Shown here one piece after another: positions 17,045 to 25,928 of a stretch of 33,363 bases of DNA. Both the position numbers and the translations under genes were made by a program. A model generated the notes under the pieces. The model worked only from the letters and a program-made list of their open reading frames with translations, ran no database searches and had not been told where the DNA came from. Source of the DNA: Gemmatimonas sp. GTDB lineage: Bacteria; Gemmatimonadota; Gemmatimonadetes; Gemmatimonadales; Gemmatimonadaceae. How positions within the stretch are numbered: position 1 is the stretch's first letter; every line of letters starts with the position of its first letter. Location: positions 1 to 33,363 of the forward strand of contig JANYJW010000015.1 of assembly GCA_025361705.1 (NCBI GenBank), in the 5' to 3' direction.

Positions 17045-20000
17045 TCAGTGGGACGCGTCGAGGCGCGTCACGTCCGCATCCAGGGCGCGTTCCACGGCGG
17101 CCGCGAGCTCAAGCACCGACCCGGCCTTGACCACCACCTCGCGCACGCCTGCGTCGCGCGCGGCGGCTTCGTCGGCCGGCAGGAGGTAGCCGGTGAACAT
17201 GACCATCGGGATGTCCGGCCGGATGGCCCGCAGCCTGCGTGCGAGGTCGAGACCCGACATCTGCGGCATCGCGAGGTCCGTCACCACCAGGTCGTACGCG
17301 TCGGGATGCGCGTCGAATGCGGCCAGTGCCTCAGCGGGCTGCTGGAAACCCGTCACCGTGTGTCCGCGGCGGGTCAGCATGCGCGTGGCCACCGCGAGCA
17401 GCGATGGCTCGTCGTCCACGTACAGCACGCGGCGCGGCGTCACGAGGGGCCGGGGTGCGTCAACGTCGGCGCACACCGCCGCGATGTCGTGCACGGCGGC
17501 GGGGAAGTACAGGTGGAAGCTCGTCCCCTGCCCAGGAGTGCTGTCGACCGCGACGGCCCCGTTGTGGTTCTGCATGATGCCATACACCATCGACAGTCCG
17601 AGGCCCGTACCCTGACCGACGGGCTTCGTGGTGTAGAACACGTCGAAGATCCGAGCGATCGTGGCGGTGTCCATGCCGCAGCCCGTGTCGGTCACGGTCA
17701 GCCGGGCATGCCGCCCCGGCGCCAGTCCGAGGGTGGGACCCGCCTCAAGGCCGATGTCGGCCGTCTCGAGCACAAAGGTGACCGCGCCCACGGCACTGCC
17801 AATGGCGTGCACGGCGTTGGTGGTGAGGTTGACCAGTGCCTCGTGCAGTTGGGCCGCGTCGGCCAGCACGCGCGGCACGCTCGCGTCAAAGTGCACGCGC
17901 ATCTCGATGCCCGCCGGCACCGTGGGGCGCAGCAGCTTCATCACTTCCTGCACGACTGCGGGTAGCTCGACCACCTCGCGCAGCGGCTCCTTGGGACGGC
18001 CGAACACGGTGATGCGGCGCACGAGCTCGCTCGCCCGGGCGCCCGCCTTCAAGATTTCCTCGAGACTCTCGGCGGCCGGGTGGTCGTCGCTCACGTCCTC
18101 GGCGGCGAGTTCGGCGTTGCCACGAATGGCGGACAGGATGTTGTTGAAGTCGTGCGCGATGCCGCCGGCGAGCGTGCCCAAGGACTCGAGCTTCTGCGAC
18201 CGAAGCCGCGACTCGCTCAGCAACCGGCGTTCGGAAATGTCGCGCACGAAGCACAGCATGCGCTGGGTCGATGGCACATAGGTACTGCTCATCTCGACGT
18301 CGATTTCGCTGCCGTCCTTGCGCCGGTACACCAGATCCACCGGCCCGCCGGCGGTGGTGGTCGTCGCCACGAGCGGCATCACGGACGAGGTCAGCCCCTC
18401 GCGCGCGACGAGCTGCGCGACGGGGGTGCCGATCAGCTCAGGGCGCGTATGGCCCGTCAGGTGGCAGAACGCGTCGTTGACGTCCAGAATCGCGCCGTCA
18501 TCGCCGACCACGATGAATCCATCGGTCGTGGCCGCAATCATGCTGCGGAATTCTTCGGCACTGTGGAGCACGGCCAGCTCGGCTTCCTTGGCCATCGTCA
18601 CGTCTTCGGCCAGCACGATGATGCTCGTGACCAGTCCCGCCGGGTCGAAGGCCGGCGTGACGCGTCGCCGCAACCACCGGTTCCGCAGGCCGGCAACATG
18701 CATCTGTGTCTCGAACTCGACGCTCTCGCCCGCCAGCGCCCGCTCGGTGAACGGGCGCACCTGCTGCCAGTCCTCCTCGCCAAGCACATCGCGGATGTGC
18801 CGGCCGATGATCTCGGTCTCCGGCCTGGCGAGCGCGTCCAAGTACCGGCGGTTGACGCGGCGATAGCGCATGTCACGATCCATCTGGGCCACGAAGCCGG
18901 GCATCGTGTCGGTGATGATGTGGAGCTGCTCCTCGCTCTCCTGGACTGCCGTTTCCGCGCGCTTGTGCTCCGAGACGTCCCAGAAGCTGATTTGAATGGC
19001 CGACGCTCCCTCGTACATCACCGGCACGCCCTTCACCTGCGCGTCGAAAATCGTCCCATCGCGCCGCACAAAGCGCTGCTCGGTCACGCGATTGAGGTCG
19101 GCGCCGCCCTCCACCTCCCGGATGCGGGCGCTGGTCCATTCCCGATTGGCCGTGTCGACAATGTCCATCACTGGAAGGCCAATGAGTTCGTCGGGGGACC
19201 GCGCACCCAACAGGGCCGTCGCCGCCGGATTGGCGAACACGAAACGCCGGTTGCGGTGCACCATGATGCCGACGGGCGACAACTCCACCAGGGCGCGATA
19301 CCGCTCTTCGCTCTCCCGAAGCGCTGCGACGGCGCCCATCTGCTCCGTGATGTCCGCGTGCGTGCCCGTCATGCGCAGGGGCGTGTGCGCGTCGTCGTAC
19401 TGCACCACGCGCGCAATGGAGCGGATCCATTTCCACTCTGCGCCGTGCGTGCGCAGCCGGTAGTCCATCTGCCGCGTCTCGCCGCTGGCGAGGCAGTTGT
19501 CAAAAACGCGCATGACGGCCGCACGGTCGTCGCGATGAATGCTGTCTATCCACGACTGGAGGGTCATCATCGGCTCATGCGGGCCCACGCCGACGATTTG
19601 CGCGAAGCCCGCGCTGGCGGTCACGCGTCCCGTTGGGACGTCGAGGTCGAACCAGCCCTGACGGGTCGCCTCCATGCTGAGGCGCAGCCGTTCCTCGGTG
19701 CGGCGGATCGTCGCTTCGGCGGCCGTCCGGTCCTCGATCTCGCGCTGCTGGCGCTCAATTGCGGCCTCGGCGACGATGCGCGAGTAGTGCACGACGGTAC
19801 CGATCAGCACAAGCGAGACGGTGAAGACGAGCCAGTGAAAGAGCCCGATGGGGCGGTTGACGGAGGTGATCCGGCCCGAAAGTTCCGCGTAGACCACCGC
19901 GCCGATGACGGCGGACGTGGCGAGAATTGTGATTGTCAGCGCGCGGCGTCCCAGGAAGACGCCGGCAACCACCACCGCCCCGACGAACGTCAGGTTGGTC

Positions 20001-20284
20001 GCCGACCGGATGGAGCCGTACGCGACGACGCCGACGATGCCCGTGCCGAGGAGCGCGAAGACCAGCAGATAGCTGGCGGCGGCGACCCGGCGTGCGCGCA
20101 CCAGCAGGAACGCGCCGACGATGGCCAGGCTCAACACCACCGGCACCGCGACCTCGGCGGCCTGGATGGTCACCACGGCCGGCCAGATGATGAGTGCGAG
20201 GCCGATGGCCATGGCAATGAGCAGCGGCACCAGGACGGCGCGCTGCTTGTCGGACAAGTGAATTGGAAGGAGCGGGTCTGCCAT
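17045..20284 (-). CDS. Hybrid sensor histidine kinase with four PAS domains and a C-terminal receiver
   Basis: 1079 aa. Residues about 17-180 hold around six hydrophobic helices with short loops, an integral-membrane sensor. Four PAS/PAC units follow, at about 198-320, 325-445, 448-570 and 573-690. HisKA carries the phospho-acceptor H711 in GGIAHDFNNILSAI. The ATPase shows NAVHA, DTGCGMD and GTGLGLSMVYGI. The receiver from about 953 has VLYVDDEPS, phospho-acceptor D1003 in VVTDLAMP, the FTGY Thr and the VVKAGS Lys. I chose ATG 20284 because upstream residues to 20401 are shadow. It is divergent from the secreted hydrolase gene (197-bp gap) and has no cognate regulator beside it. The signal is unknown. 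Confidence 0.93.
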   Translation of the reverse strand: MADPLLPIHLSDKQRAVLVPLLIAMAIGLALIIWPAVVTIQAAEVAVPVVLSLAIVGAFLLVRARRVAAASYLLVFALLGTGIVGVVAYGSIRSATNLTFVGAVVVAGVFLGRRALTITILATSAVIGAVVYAELSGRITSVNRPIGLFHWLVFTVSLVLIGTVVHYSRIVAEAAIERQQREIEDRTAAEATIRRTEERLRLSMEATRQGWFDLDVPTGRVTASAGFAQIVGVGPHEPMMTLQSWIDSIHRDDRAAVMRVFDNCLASGETRQMDYRLRTHGAEWKWIRSIARVVQYDDAHTPLRMTGTHADITEQMGAVAALRESEERYRALVELSPVGIMVHRNRRFVFANPAATALLGARSPDELIGLPVMDIVDTANREWTSARIREVEGGADLNRVTEQRFVRRDGTIFDAQVKGVPVMYEGASAIQISFWDVSEHKRAETAVQESEEQLHIITDTMPGFVAQMDRDMRYRRVNRRYLDALARPETEIIGRHIRDVLGEEDWQQVRPFTERALAGESVEFETQMHVAGLRNRWLRRRVTPAFDPAGLVTSIIVLAEDVTMAKEAELAVLHSAEEFRSMIAATTDGFIVVGDDGAILDVNDAFCHLTGHTRPELIGTPVAQLVAREGLTSSVMPLVATTTTAGGPVDLVYRRKDGSEIDVEMSSTYVPSTQRMLCFVRDISERRLLSESRLRSQKLESLGTLAGGIAHDFNNILSAIRGNAELAAEDVSDDHPAAESLEEILKAGARASELVRRITVFGRPKEPLREVVELPAVVQEVMKLLRPTVPAGIEMRVHFDASVPRVLADAAQLHEALVNLTTNAVHAIGSAVGAVTFVLETADIGLEAGPTLGLAPGRHARLTVTDTGCGMDTATIARIFDVFYTTKPVGQGTGLGLSMVYGIMQNHNGAVAVDSTPGQGTSFHLYFPAAVHDIAAVCADVDAPRPLVTPRRVLYVDDEPSLLAVATRMLTRRGHTVTGFQQPAEALAAFDAHPDAYDLVVTDLAMPQMSGLDLARRLRAIRPDIPMVMFTGYLLPADEAAARDAGVREVVVKAGSVLELAAAVERALDADVTRLDASH

Positions 20285-20481
20285 CCAGCGAACGCCTCCA
20301 GCGATACTACCAAGTGTCGTCCTCGGTCGTGAGGACCACACTATCCTGCCGCCGGCAGCCCGCGCGGTTGATCCGCGGAGCGCGGCACGCCATCCACCCA
20401 ATTATTACGCAGAGCATCAGCTTGCCGTTCAGGCGACGCCACCCCAGTATTTCCCGATTCCTTCGCCCCCGGACGGTTGCC

Positions 20482-22302
20482 ATGCGTGTTGCGTCCATTG
20501 TCCGCCGCTTCGCGGCCGTCGCGCTGGTCACGGCGGCGATGCCCCTTGGTGCCCAGGCGCCGAGCGCGGCCAAGCTCCAGCTCGACTCGCTCTACGACAT
20601 GCGCGAAGAGATGATTGCCGCGCGTGACGGTGTGCAGCTGCACACGCTCATTTTCACGCCCAAGGCGCACACGGCGCCGCTGCCGGTGCTCATGGCGCGC
20701 ACGCCGTACGGCATCAACGGCAACAAGGGAGGCGGCTTCCTGCTCGGCAGCCACCGCGAGCTCGCGGCCGATGGGTACATCTTTGCGTTCCAGGACATCC
20801 GCGGAACCGGCGGCTCGCAGGGCAGGTTCGTGATGAACGCGCCCGGGCTCATCGAAGCCACCGACACGTACGACAGCATTGACTGGCTCGTGAAGAACAT
20901 CGCCGGGAACAACGGCAAGGTGGGCGTCTTCGGCGTCTCCTATCCCGGCTGGCTGGCGGGCATGGCGGGCGTCACTCCGCATCCCGCGGTCAAGGCCATC
21001 TCGCCGCAGGCGCCGATGACCGACACCTGGCTCGGCGACGACTTCTTCCATCAGGGCGCGTTCCGCCAGACGTTCGGGCTCGAGTACGCGTGGGCCATGG
21101 AGTCGGCCCTGGTGAAGGCGGGCCCGCTGGTCATCGACCGCTACGATCGCTACGACTGGTATCTCCAGTACCTGAGCCTCGGTGATCTCGAACGCGCCAC
21201 GGGCGCGGGCAAGATTCCCTCGTGGCAGGACTTCCGCACGCATCCGGCGTACGACGCGTACTGGAAGAGCAAGGCGATGACCACGTGGCTCACCGAGCCC
21301 ACCGTGCCCACGCTGATGGTTGGCGGATTCTGGGACCAGGAAGACCTGTACGGCCCCATCAAGGCGTATCAGGTGATCGAGCCCAAGGACACCAAGAAGC
21401 AGAGCTTCTTCGTCGACGGGCCGTGGTACCACGGGGAGTGGTCGCGCCCCGGCGCCGACTCCATCGGCAACATCTCGTTCGGCGGGAGCGCGGCCGACTG
21501 GTATCGCGCCAACGTGCAGGCGCCGTGGTTCAAGTACTACCTGAAAGGCGAAGGCAAGGGTGCGTTCCCCGAAGCGTGGGTCTTTGAGAGCGGAGCCAAC
21601 ACGTGGCGCACGTTCGATGCATGGCCTCCCAAGGGCGCCACGCCACGCGCGCTCTACCTGCGCGCCGGCGGCCTGCTGTCGTTCGATGCGCCGACGACCG
21701 ACGAAGGCGCCGACGATTATGTGTCCGATCCGCGCCATCCCGTGCCGTACATGCCGCGACCCATCGACGGGTCGCGCTGGCGCCAGTGGATGACCGAAGA
21801 CCAGCGCTTCGTGCACAACCGGCCGGACGTGCTGGCGTGGGAAACACCAGTGCTCACCGAGGACGTGGTGATTGCGGGCAACATTGCCGCCAAGCTGCTC
21901 GCGTCCACCACGGGCACCGACGCCGACTGGGTGGTGAAGCTCATCGATGTCTACCCGGATGACGCGGCCCTCAATCGCATGGCGGGTTACCAACTGATGG
22001 TGGCCAGCGACATCCTGCGCGGTCGGTATTACAAGAGCTTCGAGGCGCCGCAGGCCATTCCGGCCAACACCGTGACGCCGTTCACGGTGGACCTGCACCA
22101 ACAGCTGTACCGCTTCAAGAAGGGCCACCGGATCATGGTGCAGGTGCAGAGCAGCTGGTTCCCGCTCTATGACCGCAACCCGCAGACGTTCGTGGCGAGC
22201 CTGTTCGAGGCAAAGAACTCGGACTTCAAGGCGCAGACGCACCGCGTGTGGCACACGCCCACGTGGCCGTCGCGGATCGAGCTGACGACGCTGGCGCCGT
22301 AG
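20482..22302 (+). CDS. Secreted CocE/NonD family (X-Pro dipeptidyl-peptidase S15-like) hydrolase
   Basis: 606 aa. A signal peptide, RVASIVRRFAAVALVTAAM to GAQA, directs export. The alpha/beta-hydrolase core has nucleophile S153 in FGVSYPGWLAG, acid D285 in GGFWDQEDLYGP and base H317 in GPWYHGEW. FQDIRGTGGSQG precedes the nucleophile, as in alpha-amino-acid ester hydrolases and glutaryl-7-ACA acylases. The C-terminal jelly-roll domain contains VTPFTVDLHQQLYRFKKGHRI. ATG 20482 is chosen for the signal peptide; the open frame upstream to 20263 is shadow. The substrate is probably a peptide or acyl ester/amide, not resolvable here. It is divergent from the histidine kinase, but control by it is only a possibility. 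Confidence 0.9.
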   Translation: MRVASIVRRFAAVALVTAAMPLGAQAPSAAKLQLDSLYDMREEMIAARDGVQLHTLIFTPKAHTAPLPVLMARTPYGINGNKGGGFLLGSHRELAADGYIFAFQDIRGTGGSQGRFVMNAPGLIEATDTYDSIDWLVKNIAGNNGKVGVFGVSYPGWLAGMAGVTPHPAVKAISPQAPMTDTWLGDDFFHQGAFRQTFGLEYAWAMESALVKAGPLVIDRYDRYDWYLQYLSLGDLERATGAGKIPSWQDFRTHPAYDAYWKSKAMTTWLTEPTVPTLMVGGFWDQEDLYGPIKAYQVIEPKDTKKQSFFVDGPWYHGEWSRPGADSIGNISFGGSAADWYRANVQAPWFKYYLKGEGKGAFPEAWVFESGANTWRTFDAWPPKGATPRALYLRAGGLLSFDAPTTDEGADDYVSDPRHPVPYMPRPIDGSRWRQWMTEDQRFVHNRPDVLAWETPVLTEDVVIAGNIAAKLLASTTGTDADWVVKLIDVYPDDAALNRMAGYQLMVASDILRGRYYKSFEAPQAIPANTVTPFTVDLHQQLYRFKKGHRIMVQVQSSWFPLYDRNPQTFVASLFEAKNSDFKAQTHRVWHTPTWPSRIELTTLAP

Positions 22303-22389
22303 GGCGCATGGTGCCACCTCGGGCGCCGGCCTGCCGCGAGGCGGGCCGGCGTCCTGTTGTCTGGGCCCCGGCGGCCGATACATCTTTGA

Positions 22390-22425
22390 GGGGCACAGGC
22401 ACGGGCAGGGGTACCGGCACGGAGG
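22390..22425. repeat. Hexameric GGCA-type repeat upstream of the Minf_1886-like gene
   Basis: Six 6-bp units such as GGGGCA, CAGGCA and CGGGCA fill 22390-22425, ending about 9 bp before GTG 22435. The period is 6, not 7. The last units, ending CGGAGG, may serve as a Shine-Dalgarno. The rest of the 132-bp gap is GC-rich and contains a GC-rich inverted stretch near 22325-22350. Confidence 0.5.
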
Positions 22426-22434
22426 AGTGCTGCA

Positions 22435-22821
22435 GTGACGGAACTGGCATTTCGGGATGGCGTGATGGACCGCATTCGCGTGCGCGAGCCGCGGTTCGAT
22501 GAGCACGCCTTTCTGTTCGTGCTGTCGGCGCTCGAGTTTGCACAGACGCGACAGACGGAGCGCCGCCACCTCTCGGGGCGCGAACTCGCCGAAGCCTGCC
22601 GCGACCTCGCGCTGGAGCGATACGGCGTGCTCTCCCGGCTTGTGCTCGCGCACTGGGGCGTCACCGACACCGGGCACTTCGGCGACATCGTCTTTGCCCT
22701 CGTCGATCTCGGCCTCCTCCTCGCGCAACCCACCGACAGCCGCGCCGACTTCGTGGGCATCTTCGACTTCGCGGCCGTCTTCGACCGCAACTACCCGTGG
22801 AACGCTTCCGCGGTCTCCTGA
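22435..22821 (+). CDS. Minf_1886 family protein
   Basis: 128 aa from GTG 22435, with an AGGAG element about 8 bp upstream. It resembles the small conserved Minf_1886 family: DEHAFLFVLSALEFAQ, RHLSGRELAEACRDLALERYG, then LAHWGVTDTGHFGDIVF and LVDLGLL, ending in a DF..IFDF segment. Family length is about 130 aa, so it looks complete. It is probably cytosolic, with no signal or membrane segment. The biochemical role of the family is unknown to me. It lies 13 bp before nnr in the same direction and is likely co-transcribed. Confidence 0.8.
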   Translation: MTELAFRDGVMDRIRVREPRFDEHAFLFVLSALEFAQTRQTERRHLSGRELAEACRDLALERYGVLSRLVLAHWGVTDTGHFGDIVFALVDLGLLLAQPTDSRADFVGIFDFAAVFDRNYPWNASAVS

Positions 22822-22834
22822 CCGTGGCCCTCCC

Positions 22835-24373
22835 GTGAGTGCTGTGCGGGTGGTCACCGCGGCGCAGGCCGCCGACCGCGACGCGCACGCGATCGCCGCA
22901 GGCGTGCCGTCGCGCGCGCTGATGCAGGCGGCCGGGCAGGCCGCCGCCGCCGAAGTGCAGCGCCATGCCGGCGCGCGCCTGCAGCATGGCGTCGAGTTGT
23001 ATGCGGGCGGCGGCAACAACGGCGGCGACGCGTGGGTCGTGGCCGCGATGCTCGCCGCCGCCGGATACGCGGTGCGCGTGCACGAGGTGGAGGTGCCGCG
23101 CACGGCCGACGCCCAGGCGGAGAAGGCCGAAGCGTCGCTCGCGCTGCAGGGTGCTGCACCGCCGCGCGGACGGCCTGGCGTAGTCATCGACGGTCTGCTC
23201 GGCACCGGCGCACAGGGGGCTCCACGCGGCGTCATTGCGCAGGCATGTGCCGACATCGATGCTGCGCGCCGCGACGGGGCATACGTGGTGGCGCTCGATG
23301 TGCCCAGCGGACTCAATGCCTCGACGGGCGCGCACGAGGGGGCACCGCGCGCCGACCTCACCATTACGTTCGGCAGCGTCAAGCGCGGCCACTTGCTGGC
23401 ACGCGACTGGTGCGGCACCATCGTTGCCGTCGACATCGGACTCGGCGCGCACGCCGACCTCGGCGACGGGGCCCCGGGGCTGGTCGATGCGACCTGGGCG
23501 CGCGCCGTGGTGCCGCGCCTCAGCGCCGACGCGCACAAGGGCGTGCGGCGCAAAGTGGCGATTGTCGGTGGCGGGCACGGCATGGCGGGCGCGGTGCTGC
23601 TCGCGGCGCGCGGAGCGCTGCGCAGCGGTGTGGGGCTGGTGAAGGTCGTCGTCGATGCCGGCAACGTGGAACTGGTGCAGCGCGCACTGCCCGAGGCGCT
23701 TGCCGCCGAATGGCCGACGAGCGACGCCGAGGCTGACGGCATCACCCAGTGGGCCGACGCGATGCTCATTGGTCCGGGCCTTGGCCGCGGCGAGGGCGCG
23801 CGCTCTCTCGTGGAGCGCCTGCTGCACGCCGGCACCGTGCCCGTGGTACTCGATGCCGACGCACTCAACGCGTTCGAAGGCGATGCCCCGGCGCTTGCCA
23901 CGCTGCTCGGCGGTCGCCGCGCGCTGCTGACGCCGCATCCCCTGGAGTTCGCGCGGCTCTTTGGCGGCTCGGCACGGGATGCCAGCGCGCAGCGGTTCGA
24001 CCTCGCGGGTGAACTGGCGCGCCTCACTCACGCCACGGTGCTGCTCAAGGGTGTGCCGACGGTGATTGCCGCACCGGATGGCCGCTCGGTGGTGAGCGCG
24101 AGCGGCACACCGGTGCTCGGGCAGGGTGGCAGCGGCGACCTGCTTGGCGGCATCGCCGTCACGCTGCTCGCACAGATCGGCGACGCGTTGCAGGCCGGCG
24201 CGGCGGCGGCGTGGGTACACGGCCGAGCGGCCGAACTGGCTGCGCCGCACGGGGAGATTCGCGGCGTGACGCTCGATGACGTGCTCGTCGCGCTGCGCGA
24301 GGCGTGGCAGTTTGGCGAGGCGCCGCGCGCGCCGCGCGTGCTCGCCGAACTCGCCGTCGTCGGGGAGCAGTGA
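22835..24373 (+). CDS. nnr: Bifunctional NAD(P)H-hydrate epimerase / ADP-dependent NAD(P)H-hydrate dehydratase
   Basis: Repairs hydrated NAD(P)H. It is 512 aa, the normal two-domain length. The N-terminal YjeF_N epimerase (about 1-215) has LYAGGGNNGGDAWVVA, VVIDGLLGTGAQG and ALDVPSGLNAS. The C-terminal ribokinase-like dehydratase (about 225-505) has VAIVGGGHGMAGAVLLAARGALRSG, MLIGPGLGRGEG, VLDADALN, TPHPLEFARL and the ATP/ADP-site motif GQGGSGDLLGGI. GTG 22835 is preferred, with GTG 22844 as the alternative. The N domain has GGDA where most members have GGDG, a mild variation. The stop overlaps the next gene's GTG (GTGA). Confidence 0.93.
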   Translation: MSAVRVVTAAQAADRDAHAIAAGVPSRALMQAAGQAAAAEVQRHAGARLQHGVELYAGGGNNGGDAWVVAAMLAAAGYAVRVHEVEVPRTADAQAEKAEASLALQGAAPPRGRPGVVIDGLLGTGAQGAPRGVIAQACADIDAARRDGAYVVALDVPSGLNASTGAHEGAPRADLTITFGSVKRGHLLARDWCGTIVAVDIGLGAHADLGDGAPGLVDATWARAVVPRLSADAHKGVRRKVAIVGGGHGMAGAVLLAARGALRSGVGLVKVVVDAGNVELVQRALPEALAAEWPTSDAEADGITQWADAMLIGPGLGRGEGARSLVERLLHAGTVPVVLDADALNAFEGDAPALATLLGGRRALLTPHPLEFARLFGGSARDASAQRFDLAGELARLTHATVLLKGVPTVIAAPDGRSVVSASGTPVLGQGGSGDLLGGIAVTLLAQIGDALQAGAAAAWVHGRAAELAAPHGEIRGVTLDDVLVALREAWQFGEAPRAPRVLAELAVVGEQ

Positions 24374-25911
24374 GGGCGACGCACGTTGCCGCGGTGGCAT
24401 GCGGGGCGGTCACGGTCGTCCTGGCCGCGTGCGGGCCGCCGCCGGGCAATGTGGGCGGCATCGCCCCGAGTCGTGCGTTCGCTGGGGCCATGCTGCGCGA
24501 GGACCGCGTGACGCTGTCGCGCGGCACGGTGGTGCGCGCGGTCGGCGTGTCCCGACGCTGGGTGTATGCCACGACCCTCGACGCGGTCATCGTGTACGAC
24601 CGTGATCGTCGCACCTGGCTGCCGCCGTTCACGCGCGACGGCGGGTTCGACCCCGCGCTGGTTCGCGCCATCGCCGTCGATCCCGACGACGAAAGTGCGT
24701 GGCTGATCACCGCCTCCGGCGCGTGGACACTGCAGCCGTTCACGGCATTCGTGATGCGCGCGCCGGCCGGGCCGCTGCCGGCGCGCCTGCAGGCCGGATC
24801 GCTGGACGCCGTGTATCGCGAGTTCCCGTCGCTGCAGTCGTTTGGCGCGCTGCTCACGCGCGACGCCGAGTCGCTGCAGGGCTTTCCCGTGGTCGCCGGC
24901 GCGCGCGCGCCGGATCGCTCCGACGTGTGGCTGGGCACGGCGGGGGGCGGGCTGTTTCAGGTCGATCCGCTGTTCAACAGCGCCGCGCCGCGGCCGTACG
25001 GACTCGCGTCGTCTGGCGCGGGCGCGATGGCGCGTGCGGCGGATGGCATCTGGATTGCGCCCGCGTCGCGGGCGCTGGAGTCGCGCAGTGCGGTCACCTT
25101 CGTGACGCGCGACTTGCAGCAGTGGCGGTGGTTGGACGACGCGATGCGCCGCGGATTCGGCGGCGGCCGTGCGACCGCGCTCGAGGTGCGCGGCAGCACG
25201 ATGTGGATGGGCACCACACGCGGGCTGTACCGCATGGCACTCGACGGCGCGGCGGGGCGCGCCGTCACGCCACTGACGGGCCTGCCCAGCGACGTGGTGC
25301 TCAGCCTGCTCGCGCGGGCCGACGGCGTGTGGGTGGGCACCGACCGCGGCCTTGCATTCCTGCCCACCGACTCGGCCCGTGCGCAGGGCGACCTCGCGCC
25401 GCAGCGGGATGTCGTCGGCGTGCCCGTGAACGCGCTGCTCGCTACGGGTGACACGCTGTGGGTTGGCACCGACGGCGGCCTGCTGCTGCTGCGTGCGCCG
25501 GGCGGCGAGGGTCGCGCCGTGCGCCCTGCCGAGTCCGCGGTTGCTGCACGGCTGCGCCAACCCATCGACGCCATCGCGCGCGCCGACTCGATGGTCGTCG
25601 TGGCCCTGCGCGACGGGGTGCTGGCGTTCAACCTGCAGCGCGGCACGTGGAGTGAACCCTGGCCGGCCGTCGCGTGGCGTGACGTGGGGGGCATCACCAC
25701 GATGGCGATTGACGCACGGACCGTGTGGGTGGGGGGCGCGTTTGGCGTGCTGACCATCGATCGCGCCACCGGGGTATCGCGCATCCTGCGTACAGGTAGC
25801 GATCTTCCAGAGGCCGTCACGGGCGTAGTGCTCGATGGCGCCTATGCGTGGATCGCTACCCTCGGTGGCGTGGTGCGCATCCGGCGTACCGCTGACGGCC
25901 TCTCACCCTGA
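24370..25911 (+). CDS. Beta-propeller lipoprotein with regulator-propeller-like repeats
   Basis: 513 aa from a GTG overlapping the nnr stop. The signal sequence ends in the lipobox VLAAC, followed by GPPPGN, so membrane anchoring is likely. The body contains repeated strands of about 40-55 residues with a W-G/x-G-T core: DVWLGTAGGGLFQVD, TMWMGTTRGLYRMA, GVWVGTDRGLAFLP, TLWVGTDGGLLLLR and TVWVGGAFGVLTID. This matches the two-component-regulator propeller (Reg_prop) style of the extracellular part of large hybrid kinases, but no kinase domain is attached. A periplasmic sensing or scaffold role is plausible but unproven. The next gene, thiL, starts 17 bp after its stop. Confidence 0.78.
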   Translation: MRATHVAAVACGAVTVVLAACGPPPGNVGGIAPSRAFAGAMLREDRVTLSRGTVVRAVGVSRRWVYATTLDAVIVYDRDRRTWLPPFTRDGGFDPALVRAIAVDPDDESAWLITASGAWTLQPFTAFVMRAPAGPLPARLQAGSLDAVYREFPSLQSFGALLTRDAESLQGFPVVAGARAPDRSDVWLGTAGGGLFQVDPLFNSAAPRPYGLASSGAGAMARAADGIWIAPASRALESRSAVTFVTRDLQQWRWLDDAMRRGFGGGRATALEVRGSTMWMGTTRGLYRMALDGAAGRAVTPLTGLPSDVVLSLLARADGVWVGTDRGLAFLPTDSARAQGDLAPQRDVVGVPVNALLATGDTLWVGTDGGLLLLRAPGGEGRAVRPAESAVAARLRQPIDAIARADSMVVVALRDGVLAFNLQRGTWSEPWPAVAWRDVGGITTMAIDARTVWVGGAFGVLTIDRATGVSRILRTGSDLPEAVTGVVLDGAYAWIATLGGVVRIRRTADGLSP

Positions 25912-25928
25912 GCGGCCCGCACCTCACG

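Noticed and set aside
18080-20332. Open frame of 750 codons on the plus strand
   Set aside because: Antisense of the histidine kinase; no motifs.
20341-24027. Open frame of 1228 codons on the minus strand
   Set aside because: It is antisense to the secreted hydrolase, the Minf_1886-like gene and nnr, which all have clear family motifs. Its translation is Arg/Ala/His-rich without domains, typical of GC-rich shadow frames.
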